The position numbers were made by a program, and so were the translations under genes. Positions 1-5,752 of a stretch of 9,005 bases of DNA are shown piece by piece. Position 1 is the stretch's first letter. Each line of letters opens with the position of its first letter. The DNA is taken from the NCBI GenBank assembly GCA_947631375.1, contig CANRLD010000067.1, forward strand, positions 1-9,005, given 5' to 3'. This stretch comes from an uncultured Methylophaga sp. (GTDB lineage Bacteria; Pseudomonadota; Gammaproteobacteria; Nitrosococcales; Methylophagaceae). The notes beneath the pieces were generated by a model that was not told the origin of the DNA, made no database searches, and saw nothing but the letters and a program-made list of their open reading frames with translations.

Positions 1-360
1 CACAACTTCATCGTAGCTCTGGTTTGGTTCATACTTCCACTTCATGGCGCCTTCGTTGTTCAGATCTAACGCGAATACGATGTTCGGGAACGCAGTATGC
101 ACATACATGGTGTCATCAATGATCAGCGCATTACCTTCGTGCCCACGCAGGACACCGGTAGAGAAAGACCAGGCCATGTTAAGATCATTGATGTTCTGTT
201 TAGTGATTTGGGTTAATTCGCTATAACGTGTGTTGTCATAGTTGCCAGCAGGCATTACCCAGTTACCATCGTTTTTTTGCATTTCAAGCAGTTCATCCGC
301 TACCACCATTCCTGGTACGGCTAACCCCATCATTGCAATCGACAATGTTTTCAGCTTCAT
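1..360 (-). CDS. xoxF: PQQ-dependent methanol dehydrogenase, probably XoxF type (5' part only)
   Basis: This is the first 120 codons of a periplasmic quinoprotein alcohol dehydrogenase that oxidises methanol using PQQ and a metal (Ca, or a lanthanide for XoxF). Translating the minus strand from the ATG at 360 gives a signal peptide (MKLK, hydrophobic core, likely cleavage after VVA at residue 21). The mature N-terminus then carries family landmarks: NWVMPAGNYDNTRYS, AWSFSTGVLRGHEG and MYVHTAFPNIVFALDLN. The pieces NTRYS, VLRGHEG and KWKYEPNQ resemble XoxF more than MxaF as I remember the families. The deciding residues (vicinal Cys pair, extra lanthanide Asp) lie beyond the left edge, so XoxF over MxaF is inference. 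The start is supported by GAGGA (minus strand of 367-371) about 6 nt upstream. A pqqA gene lies about 7 kb away in this window. Confidence 0.8.
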   Translation of the reverse strand, partial: MKLKTLSIAMMGLAVPGMVVADELLEMQKNDGNWVMPAGNYDNTRYSELTQITKQNINDLNMAWSFSTGVLRGHEGNALIIDDTMYVHTAFPNIVFALDLNNEGAMKWKYEPNQSYDEVV

Positions 361-384
361 AAGTTGTCCTCTATCATTGATTGT

Positions 385-420
385 TGTTTACACAATTAAG
401 CATGGCTACCTGTGTAAACA
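385..420. repeat. Perfect 10-bp inverted repeat upstream of the methanol dehydrogenase
   Basis: TGTTTACACA (385-394) and TGTGTAAACA (411-420) are exact reverse complements separated by 16 nt. Each arm also has the form TGT-N4-ACA, as a half-site recognised by a dimer might. The element ends about 25 nt before the dehydrogenase start codon, near the presumed transcription start. It could be a repressor or activator site, or a long-loop stem in the leader RNA. The sequence is clear; the function is inferred. Confidence 0.6.
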
Positions 421-476
421 CTATCTTAGAGGAGATTCTCCTTGAAAACAGTGTACATACTTCCTGTTTAAGCATG
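396..476. repeat. Direct repeat of TTAAGCATG, 72 bp apart
   Basis: The 9-mer TTAAGCATG occurs at 396-404 and 468-476; on the dehydrogenase strand it reads CATGCTTAA. A 6-mer, TGTTTA, also recurs at 385-390 and 465-470. The 72-bp spacing is close to seven helical turns, placing both copies on the same face of the DNA. The first copy lies inside the spacer of the 10-bp inverted repeat. This could be a regulator's binding site, but two 9-mers in an AT-rich region could also arise by chance. Confidence 0.4.
430..442. repeat. Small palindrome AGGAGATTCTCCT
   Basis: The arms AGGAGA and TCTCCT flank a single base just upstream of the possible TAAGAT -10 of the dehydrogenase, so the palindrome would sit in the -35/-10 spacer. 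It could be an operator or may mean nothing. Confidence 0.3.
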
Positions 477-490
477 AGAGAAACTCTCAT
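474..490. repeat. 7-bp inverted repeat with 3-nt loop
   Basis: ATGAGAG (474-480), AAA, CTCTCAT (484-490) forms a perfect stem. No T-run follows on either strand, so it is not an intrinsic terminator. It lies about 115 bp upstream of the dehydrogenase start and overlaps the second TTAAGCATG copy by three bases. Confidence 0.4.
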
Positions 491-867
491 TGTCTGCTTT
501 TAATGCTTTATCTGAAGTTGCTGACTGAAATAGAGGTTGATTAGGGTAATGTTATGGCCTCATATTTAAACGGACACTCATAATTTAAATCTAGGCTTAC
601 CTGCCTTTTGGGTTGCTCTGGATATTAAGCTGGTTTGGCGATAAGCCAGCATCACGTAGTTGGGGCAGAAATATATCTATATGACTTATTGTTTTTTTGA
701 AGTTAAAGCGGATGACTTTCTTGAATGTTTGTTCTTTTCGGAAGGGAAGGGGCGCAGGAGCCATTTCAGTGTGTGAGTGTCAGCATTGCAGGCACGTATA
801 AATGCTGCACTGTTACTTCGAGTTCGTAATGAAGGAATTCACGTTTGCCGATGTTTTCACGCAGCGG

Positions 868-905
868 CTACGGGTATCGCTTTGCGATAGTAGAAAACTC
901 CGTAG
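868..905 (-). other. Two-part hairpin abutting the tRNA-Leu 3' end
   Basis: In the minus-strand transcript the first bases after the tRNA CCA form an outer 6-bp stem (900-905 with 868-873, CTACGG/CCGTAG) and an inner 6-bp stem (884-889 with 875-880, TATCGC/GCGATA) closed by AAA. No U-run follows, so it is not a standard intrinsic terminator. It may guide 3' trimming of the tRNA precursor or mark its end. Confidence 0.45.
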
Positions 906-990
906 TGGTACCGGGGGGGGGAATCGAACCCCCACTTCCGAAGAAACTGGATTTTGAATCCAGCGCGTCTACCAGTTCCGCCACCCCGGC
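906..990 (-). tRNA. tRNA-Leu, anticodon CAA (reads UUG)
   Basis: The minus strand of 990-906 folds as a class II tRNA of 85 nt with an encoded CCA. It has acceptor GCCGGGG, D arm GCG...CGC containing TGGTAGA, anticodon stem CTGGA/TCCAG with loop TTCAAAA (CAA at 954-956), a 13-nt variable arm with CTTCGGAAG, and a GGGGG/CCCCC T-stem with loop TTCGATT. Discriminator A73 is as expected for leucine. The 3' acceptor strand reads CCCCGGT, so pair 1-72 is G-U rather than G-C. The nine-G run at 913-921 is simply the T-stem and acceptor strands joined. The gene stands alone and is transcribed away from queA. Confidence 0.97.
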
Positions 991-1002
991 AATAAGCGGG
1001 GA

Positions 1003-1031
1003 ATTATAGCTAGAGCTGTTTGATTATGAAA
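1003..1031 (-). promoter_or_regulatory. Promoter of tRNA-Leu
   Basis: On the minus strand a perfect -10, TATAAT (1003-1008), lies 12 nt before the mature tRNA. It is followed by a GC-rich discriminator, TTCCCCGC, of the kind associated with stringent control of stable RNA genes. The -35 about 17 nt upstream (around 1026-1031, TTTCAT) is poor. Confidence 0.65.
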
Positions 1032-1105
1032 GCCTGTCGGGCGAAAAAGTTAGGTATTTTTTAGTACTAAGGCTTATTTAATCCTAACGAAAGCGCGGGT
1101 AGCTC

Positions 1106-1114
1106 TGCTATGAT
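1106..1114 (+). promoter_or_regulatory. Extended -10 directly in front of queA
   Basis: TGCTATGAT fits the extended -10 form TG-N-TATGAT. It ends 6 nt before the queA ATG, so transcription would begin at or next to the start codon and give a leaderless mRNA. No good -35 is present, and no Shine-Dalgarno is visible before the ATG (GATCGCAAG). A more distal promoter, for example with TTTAAT at 1077-1082, cannot be excluded. Confidence 0.4.
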
Positions 1115-1120
1115 CGCAAG

Positions 1121-2152
1121 ATGCACCGTACTGATTTCCAATTTGAACTCCCGACAGAATTAATCGCTCAATACCCATCAGAGCATCGTACTGCCAGTCG
1201 CTTGCTGACGGTCGATGGTAATAGTGGTGAGCTGGCAGACAGCCAATTCAGTGACTTTTTGAATCTGCTGAAAGCGGATGATTTACTGGTGTTTAATAAC
1301 ACAAAAGTTATCCCGGCACGGCTGCTTGGCCATAAGGAAACCGGCGGCAAAGTTGAAGTGCTGGTTGAGCGGATTCTGGATGATAAGCGGGTACTGGCGC
1401 ATATTCGCAGCAGTAAATCTCCCGCCAGTGGCCGGGTTGTGATATTGGAAAATCAGTTACGCGCTGAAATTCTCGGCCGACATGACGCTTTGTTTGAACT
1501 TCGCTTTGCTATTGATGGGGATGTTCTTGGCGTACTCGAACAGATCGGCCGTTTGCCATTACCGCCTTATATAGATCGCGATGTCGATAAAAATGATTTG
1601 GCGCGTTATCAAACCGTTTATGCCAAGCAGGTTGGTGCGGTCGCCGCGCCGACGGCTGGTTTGCATTTTGATGAGCAGTTGATGCAGCGAATTGAACAAG
1701 CCGGTATTGCGATGGCCGAAGTAACACTGCACGTCGGCGCAGGCACCTTTCAGCCGGTTCGGGTCGATGATATTCGCCATCATCAAATGCACTCTGAGCG
1801 CATTGAAGTCAGTGAAGCAGTATGTGAACAGATCCGACAAACCCGGGCAAAAGGCGGAAGAGTAATCGCTGTCGGCACGACCAGTGTTCGGGCGCTGGAA
1901 AGTGCATCGCGCGGTGGTGAGATCGCCGCTTATCGTGGTGAAACTGATATTTTTATTTACCCCGGCTATCAATTTAAATCGGTGGATGCGATGGTCACCA
2001 ACTTTCATTTGTCTGAGTCTACGTTACTGATGCTGGTTTCAGCTTTTGCCGGACGTGAGCATATTCTGGCTGCTTATCAACACGCGATAGAGCAGCGTTA
2101 CCGTTTTTTCAGTTATGGCGATGCCATGTTTGTTACCAGGAAAACGCAATGA
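1121..2152 (+). CDS. queA: S-adenosylmethionine:tRNA ribosyltransferase-isomerase (queuosine synthesis)
   Basis: QueA transfers and isomerises the ribosyl group of SAM onto 7-aminomethyl-7-deazaguanine at position 34 of tRNAs with GUN anticodons, making epoxyqueuosine in the cytoplasm. The 343-residue product is full length (E. coli 356) and carries the family landmarks: LPTELIAQYP (10-19), NNTKVIPARL (59-68), VAAPTAGLHFD (174-184), HVGAGTFQPV (204-213), GTTSVRALE (252-260) and VTNFHLSESTLLMLVSAFAG (292-311). The start matches the family N-terminus (MHRTDFQFELP) although it lacks a Shine-Dalgarno. The gene overlaps trmJ by 4 nt (ATGA). In many gammaproteobacteria queA precedes tgt, yajC and secDF; here it heads a different group whose genes serve tRNA modification and sulfur metabolism. 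Confidence 0.97.
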   Translation: MHRTDFQFELPTELIAQYPSEHRTASRLLTVDGNSGELADSQFSDFLNLLKADDLLVFNNTKVIPARLLGHKETGGKVEVLVERILDDKRVLAHIRSSKSPASGRVVILENQLRAEILGRHDALFELRFAIDGDVLGVLEQIGRLPLPPYIDRDVDKNDLARYQTVYAKQVGAVAAPTAGLHFDEQLMQRIEQAGIAMAEVTLHVGAGTFQPVRVDDIRHHQMHSERIEVSEAVCEQIRQTRAKGGRVIAVGTTSVRALESASRGGEIAAYRGETDIFIYPGYQFKSVDAMVTNFHLSESTLLMLVSAFAGREHILAAYQHAIEQRYRFFSYGDAMFVTRKTQ

Positions 2153-2883
2153 CATCGTTAGCGAATGTACGTTTTGTGCTGGTTGGCACAACACATCCGG
2201 GCAATATAGGTGCTTCAGCCCGGGCGATGAAGACAATGGGGCTGGTGAACCTGCATTTGGTAGCGCCGAAAATTTACCCCAGTGCCGAGGCAACGGCGCG
2301 TGCTTCCGGCGCGGATGATGTGTTGGCTGGTGCCATAGTGCATGACAGTTTGCAGTCAGCATTAACAGGATGCACGCATGTCTTTGGCATGAGTGCACGG
2401 CTGAGACATCTGGCTGTGCCATTGATGAACCCGCGTGAGGCGGTAACGTCACTTGAAAAGTTTGATGAGGATGCCCAGATAGCGATCGTATTTGGTCGCG
2501 AACATTCTGGCTTGTCCAATGACGAGCTGGATTTGTGTCATACCTTGATCAATATTCCGGCTAACCCCCAATATAGTTCCCTTAACCTGGCTGCTGCAGT
2601 GCAGGTGATGGCATATGAATTACGGATGAGTTTCAATCCGCAGGTCGATCCGGGGCGTATCGGCGAGGCACGTGAAGCAATTCATGCTGAAGATTTAATA
2701 CATTTATATGATCATTTCGAGCGCAGCCTGATGACGATAGGCTTTTTAGATCCGGAGAATCCACGGTATCTGATGCGTCGTATTCGCCGGCTGTTTAATC
2801 GTGCCGATCTGGATCGTAATGAAGTGCAAATTTTGCATGGTATTTTGCGTGCGGCAGAAACCAAGGCGAGGAGTTCAAAATGA
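2149..2883 (+). CDS. trmJ: tRNA (cytidine/uridine-32-2'-O)-methyltransferase TrmJ
   Basis: TrmJ methylates the ribose 2'-OH of C32 or U32 in the anticodon loop of several tRNAs, using SAM. The 244-residue protein (E. coli about 246) has the three SPOUT trefoil-knot motifs: HPGNIGASARAM (16-27), IVFGREHSGLSN (113-124) and IPANPQYSSLNLA (136-148), then the helical C-terminal extension typical of TrmJ. The start is supported by AGGA at 2138-2141. It overlaps queA upstream and cysE downstream by 4 nt each, suggesting translational coupling. TrmJ next to iscR is a known gammaproteobacterial arrangement (E. coli trmJ-iscR); here cysE lies between them. Confidence 0.97.
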   Translation: MTSLANVRFVLVGTTHPGNIGASARAMKTMGLVNLHLVAPKIYPSAEATARASGADDVLAGAIVHDSLQSALTGCTHVFGMSARLRHLAVPLMNPREAVTSLEKFDEDAQIAIVFGREHSGLSNDELDLCHTLINIPANPQYSSLNLAAAVQVMAYELRMSFNPQVDPGRIGEAREAIHAEDLIHLYDHFERSLMTIGFLDPENPRYLMRRIRRLFNRADLDRNEVQILHGILRAAETKARSSK

Positions 2884-3674
2884 ACGATCAACAACATGTA
2901 ACCCGCTGGCAACGTTTTAAAGAAGACATTTATTGCGTATTTGACAGAGATCCAGCTGCCCGCAATGTATTTGAAATTATTACTACTTATCCGGGCGTAC
3001 ATGCCTTGGCGTGGCATCGTGTCAGTCATTGGTTATGGAAAAAAGGCTGGTTGTGGCTGGCACGGTTTTTATCAACCTTTTCCCGTTGGATCACCGGCAT
3101 TGAAATTCATCCTGGCGCTAAAATCGGCAGACGGTTTTTTATTGATCACGGGATGGGCGTAGTGATTGGTGAAACAGCAGAAATTGGTGATGATTGCACG
3201 CTTTATCATGGGGTCACGTTAGGGGGCACATCCTGGAAAGGTGGTAAGCGCCATCCGACTTTAGGCAATAACGTGGTGGTGGGCGCTGGTGCCAAAGTAT
3301 TGGGACCGATTACAGTGCACGAGGGGGCTCGCATTGGCTCGAATGCTGTAGTGGTTAAAGATGTTGCTGTTGGGGAAACCGTTGTTGGTGTTCCTGGACG
3401 CGTTGTCCAGACTGAAAAAAGCCCTGACAAAAAAGCACAGGAAAAGTTGGCCCAGTCGGTTGGTTTTGATGCTTACGGCACATCAACCCAGACTCCTGAT
3501 CCGGTTGCATCAGCTATCCATGGTTTAATCGAGCATATTCATGCAATGGAAAAACGCATGGATGTTATGTGCCACACAATCAAGCGTTTGGGGGGGGAGA
3601 TCCCGGAAGTTTCAATGCCTGAACTGGACGGTTGTGAGTTGGATGATGAGACTGAATCGTCAAAAGTTGACTAA
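2880..3674 (+). CDS. cysE: Serine O-acetyltransferase
   Basis: CysE acetylates serine with acetyl-CoA to give O-acetylserine, the first step of cysteine synthesis. The 264-residue protein has a helical N-terminal region (1-70) and a left-handed beta-helix of hexapeptide repeats (about 74-175). The active-site Asp-His lies in IDHGMGVVIGET (89-90), a second conserved His in KRHPTLG (125), and GVTLGGTSWKGG binds substrate and CoA. After GVPGRVV a C-terminal tail (about 180-264) is probably helical (IHGLIEHIHAMEKRMDVM) and ends in an acidic stretch; similar tails occur in pseudomonad-like homologues as I recall them. GAGGAG (2868-2873) supports the start. An 8-G run (3590-3597) sits in frame within RLGGE. 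The end of the gene contains the IscR-type operator for the next gene. CysE supplies cysteine, the desulfurase substrate. Confidence 0.96.
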   Translation: MNDQQHVTRWQRFKEDIYCVFDRDPAARNVFEIITTYPGVHALAWHRVSHWLWKKGWLWLARFLSTFSRWITGIEIHPGAKIGRRFFIDHGMGVVIGETAEIGDDCTLYHGVTLGGTSWKGGKRHPTLGNNVVVGAGAKVLGPITVHEGARIGSNAVVVKDVAVGETVVGVPGRVVQTEKSPDKKAQEKLAQSVGFDAYGTSTQTPDPVASAIHGLIEHIHAMEKRMDVMCHTIKRLGGEIPEVSMPELDGCELDDETESSKVD

Positions 3675-3687
3675 AATAGTCGGACAT
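3663..3687 (+). promoter_or_regulatory. IscR type-1 operator and iscR promoter
   Basis: These 25 bases match the IscR type-1 consensus (ATASYYGACTRWWWYAGTCRRSTAT) at 22 positions. The core TTGACT...AGTCGG is intact and the mismatches are near the two ends. The box straddles the cysE stop (TAA, 3672-3674). TTGACT (3667-3672) also serves as a -35, with a weak -10 (AAAACT, 3690-3695) 17 nt further. Holo-IscR bound here would block RNA polymerase, the autorepression known in E. coli. The consensus is from memory; the match was counted by eye. Confidence 0.75.
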
Positions 3688-3724
3688 GAAAAACTAGCAA
3701 AACAGTTTGTGACAGGAAATCAAT

Positions 3725-4183
3725 ATGCGCTTAACGACTAAAGGTCGCTATGCCGTTACTGCAATGCTCGACTTGAGTCTTAATTATGGTGCCGGCGCTA
3801 TCACGCTGGCAGAGATTTCTGAACGCCAGGGAATTTCGCTTTCCTACCTTGAACAATTGTTTGCCAGATTGCGTAAACAAGGGCTGGTAAGTAGTTCAAG
3901 AGGCCCTGGCGGCGGATACCAATTGAGTCGGGCTGCGACGGAAATAACTGTCCTTGAGGTCATTTCTGCCGTCGATGAAAAAATGGATAATACTCAGTGT
4001 CAAGGTAAGCATAATTGCCATGGTGATGAACAATGTGTCAGCCATGAATTATGGCAAAGTTTGAGTGAGCAAATCCGTATCTACTTAGCCGGCATTACCT
4101 TGCATCATGTGGTAAATGATTACCAGCGAAGCCGGAATAGTCGCCACACTAACGAAAAAATCATCAAATTTGATGCGCTTTAA
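3725..4183 (+). CDS. iscR: Fe-S cluster-responsive regulator IscR (Rrf2 family)
   Basis: IscR is a dimeric transcription factor that senses the cell's Fe-S status through a [2Fe-2S] cluster and represses its own operon when loaded. The 152-residue protein follows the E. coli sequence closely: the winged helix-turn-helix covers about 1-80 (MRLTTKGRYAVTAMLDL, ISLSYLEQLFARLRKQGLV, RGPGGGYQLSR). The cluster ligands Cys92, Cys98, Cys104 and His107 all keep their places (QCQGKHNC, EQCVSH). The C-terminal tail differs from E. coli, as is usual. AGGA at 3714-3717 precedes the ATG by 7 nt. The operator lies just upstream at the end of cysE, and the desulfurase gene begins 14 nt downstream. Confidence 0.97.
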   Translation: MRLTTKGRYAVTAMLDLSLNYGAGAITLAEISERQGISLSYLEQLFARLRKQGLVSSSRGPGGGYQLSRAATEITVLEVISAVDEKMDNTQCQGKHNCHGDEQCVSHELWQSLSEQIRIYLAGITLHHVVNDYQRSRNSRHTNEKIIKFDAL

Positions 4184-4197
4184 TTCCGTAATACGTT

Positions 4198-5343
4198 ATG
4201 TCATTTGTTTATCTTGACCACAATGCCGGGACTAGCTTGGCTCACGGTGTGCTGGATGCAATGTTGCCGTATCTTAAACAGCAGCAAGGCAATCCTTCCA
4301 GCAGTCATCGCTTTGGCCGATATACTCAGGCGGCGATCGACAAGGCTCGCCAGCAAGTTGCGGATTTGGTCAATGCCGATGTAGAACAAATCATCTTTAC
4401 CAGTGGCGGAACGGAATCCAATAATCACGCTATTGGTGGTGTGACCGAGTTATTCGACTCCGGGCGTGTTCTGATAGGTAGCACTGAGCATCCTGCCGTA
4501 TTGGAGCCGGCAAAACGCTTGCAGCGACAGGGATTTGAAGTGCTGTTTATTCCGGTTGATGGCAATGGTTTGATAGACCAGGAAGCGTTTGAAAGTTTGC
4601 TGACGGAAGATACCCGGCTGGTTTCCGTTATGTGGGCGAATAATGAAACAGGTGTTGTACAGGATATTGCCCGGCTGACAGAACTCACCAAACCGCGCGG
4701 TATCGTGTTTCATTGTGATGCCGTGCAGGTTGCTGGTAAACGTGCTTGTGACTTTCGAATGGCGGGAGTGCAGATGATGAGTTTGTCTGCCCATAAATTT
4801 GGTGGCCCCAAAGGTATTGGTGCATTAATTATCGATAAGGAACTGAGTTGGCCAGCTTATATATTAGGTGGCGGTCAGGAAGGCGAAAAGCGAAGCGGTA
4901 CCGAAAACGTTGCTGCGATTGTTGGTTTTGGTGCGGCAGCCGAACAGGCCAAACAGCAATTAACCTATTATCAGCAACACTGTAAGACATTGCGTGACTT
5001 GTTGGAAAGCCGGTTAGCTGCCATTCCGGGGGTAACCATTTTTGCCCAAGCCGCAGTAGAGCGCCTGCCCAACACGGTATTTTTTTCCTTGCAGGGATTT
5101 GATTCCGACACCTTGCTGATGTCTCTGGATCGAAACGGTTTTTCGGTTGCCAGTGGTTCCGCCTGTGGTACAGGCCGACAGGAACCGAGCCATGTGCTGA
5201 AAGCGATGAATATTGATGACATGACGGCGCTGGGTGCCGTTCGTGTCAGTGTTTCATTAGACAACACGGCAGAACAAATTGAACAATTAGCTGTCCTTCT
5301 GGAGAAGGAAGCCAATCGGTTTAACCATTTGATGAACAGGTAA
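4198..5343 (+). CDS. Cysteine desulfurase, NifS/IscS type
   Basis: This PLP enzyme removes sulfur from cysteine, leaving alanine and a persulfide that feeds Fe-S cluster assembly or thiolation. The 381-residue protein is a class V aminotransferase fold with all expected residues: YLDHNAGT at the N-terminus, SGGTESNN (69-76), His98 in STEHPAV, Asp174 and Gln177 in FHCDAVQVAG, PLP lysine Lys200 in LSAHKFGGPKG, and persulfide Cys323 in ASGSACGTGRQEPSHVL. The Cys loop places it in group I (IscS/NifS) rather than SufS. It differs from housekeeping IscS around the Cys (GTGRQEP) and in length (E. coli IscS 404), so I leave the symbol blank. The SD is weak; translation may depend on coupling to iscR. 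IscA starts 4 nt after its stop. Confidence 0.93.
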   Translation: MSFVYLDHNAGTSLAHGVLDAMLPYLKQQQGNPSSSHRFGRYTQAAIDKARQQVADLVNADVEQIIFTSGGTESNNHAIGGVTELFDSGRVLIGSTEHPAVLEPAKRLQRQGFEVLFIPVDGNGLIDQEAFESLLTEDTRLVSVMWANNETGVVQDIARLTELTKPRGIVFHCDAVQVAGKRACDFRMAGVQMMSLSAHKFGGPKGIGALIIDKELSWPAYILGGGQEGEKRSGTENVAAIVGFGAAAEQAKQQLTYYQQHCKTLRDLLESRLAAIPGVTIFAQAAVERLPNTVFFSLQGFDSDTLLMSLDRNGFSVASGSACGTGRQEPSHVLKAMNIDDMTALGAVRVSVSLDNTAEQIEQLAVLLEKEANRFNHLMNR

Positions 5344-5347
5344 TAAA

Positions 5348-5680
5348 ATGACAACAATTACATTGACAGAATCCGCAGTAAAGCGGGTACGAGACATGGT
5401 GGCCAAACGGGCTAACGGCATTGGTCTACGTATTGGTGTGGTCAAAAGTGGTTGTTCGGGCTACAGCTATGCATTGGATTATGCGGACGAGGTAGCCGCG
5501 AACGATGCAGTTATAGAGCAAGATAATGTCAAAGTAGTTATTGACAAGGAAAGCTTGCCATTGCTGGAAGGTATGGTTCTGGATTTTGTTAAGGAAGGAC
5601 TGAATCAGAGTTTTAAATTCATCAATCCTAATGTTACTTCGGAATGTGGTTGTGGCGAGAGCTTTAGTGTGACCAAATAA
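5348..5680 (+). CDS. iscA: IscA/HesB-family A-type iron-sulfur carrier
   Basis: A-type carriers hold iron or an Fe-S cluster and pass it to apo-proteins. The 110-residue protein has the three conserved cysteines: Cys36 in KSGCSGYSY, and Cys100 and Cys102 in SECGCGESF near the C-terminus. It starts 4 nt after the desulfurase stop, with AGG (5338-5340) inside that gene's end, so the two are surely cotranscribed. Position and sequence suit IscA, but SufA-like members are similar, so the exact subtype is less certain than the family. A terminator follows directly, and no iscU lies in the cluster. Confidence 0.9.
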   Translation: MTTITLTESAVKRVRDMVAKRANGIGLRIGVVKSGCSGYSYALDYADEVAANDAVIEQDNVKVVIDKESLPLLEGMVLDFVKEGLNQSFKFINPNVTSECGCGESFSVTK

Positions 5681-5692
5681 ACATTTCGCCCC

Positions 5693-5701
5693 TGATATAA
5701 T
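5693..5701 (+). promoter_or_regulatory. Candidate extended -10 promoter for bioA
   Basis: TGATATAAT is a perfect extended -10 (TG-N-TATAAT). No good -35 is present, which extended -10 promoters tolerate. Transcription would start near 5708, inside the left arm of the terminator hairpin, so the bioA message would lack a complete hairpin. Confidence 0.5.
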
Positions 5702-5704
5702 CAG

Positions 5705-5734
5705 CTGCCCGTCGCGTACGGGCAGTTTTGTTTT
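5705..5734 (+). terminator. Intrinsic terminator after iscA
   Basis: CTGCCCGT (5705-5712) and ACGGGCAG (5718-5725) form an 8-bp GC-rich stem with a 5-nt loop, followed by TTTTGTTTT. It lies 25 nt after the iscA stop and closes the queA-to-iscA gene group. Confidence 0.85.
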
Positions 5735-5752
5735 ACTTGCTCAATAAAGACC

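Larger units (their letters stand above)
361..905. other. 545-bp gene-free region upstream of the methanol dehydrogenase
   Basis: No open frame here has both a believable start and coding character. The half nearer the dehydrogenase (361-500) is crowded with inverted and direct repeats, listed separately, and is probably its promoter and leader. A possible minus-strand -10, TAAGAT (423-428), would give a leader of roughly 55 nt, but no convincing -35 accompanies it. Further right there is a 7-bp inverted repeat, CAGCATT (781-787) with AATGCTG (801-807), and a hairpin at the tRNA 3' end. I cannot assign a function to 500-860; an sRNA is possible but nothing specific shows it. Confidence 0.6.

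Noticed and set aside
44..445. Plus-strand open frames of 60 and 67 codons
   Set aside because: They lie opposite the methanol dehydrogenase start and its control region; the minus strand carries an unmistakable family sequence with signal peptide and ribosome site.
913..921. Run of nine G as a possible quadruplex or sequencing artefact
   Set aside because: It is explained exactly by the CCCCC T-stem and CCCC acceptor strand of the tRNA on the other strand.
906..990. tRNA-Leu as an attachment site of an integrated element
   Set aside because: No integrase, no repeated tRNA 3' end and no mobile genes are seen in the window.
1559..2008. Minus-strand frame of 149 codons inside queA
   Set aside because: It is a shadow of queA, whose full set of family motifs is on the plus strand; no ribosome site or recognisable protein.
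2039..2452. Minus-strand frame of 137 codons across the queA/trmJ junction
   Set aside because: It overlaps two confidently identified genes and shows no family motifs.
4971..5357. Minus-strand frame of 128 codons at the desulfurase end
   Set aside because: It is antisense to the Cys323 loop and C-terminus of the desulfurase; nothing recognisable.
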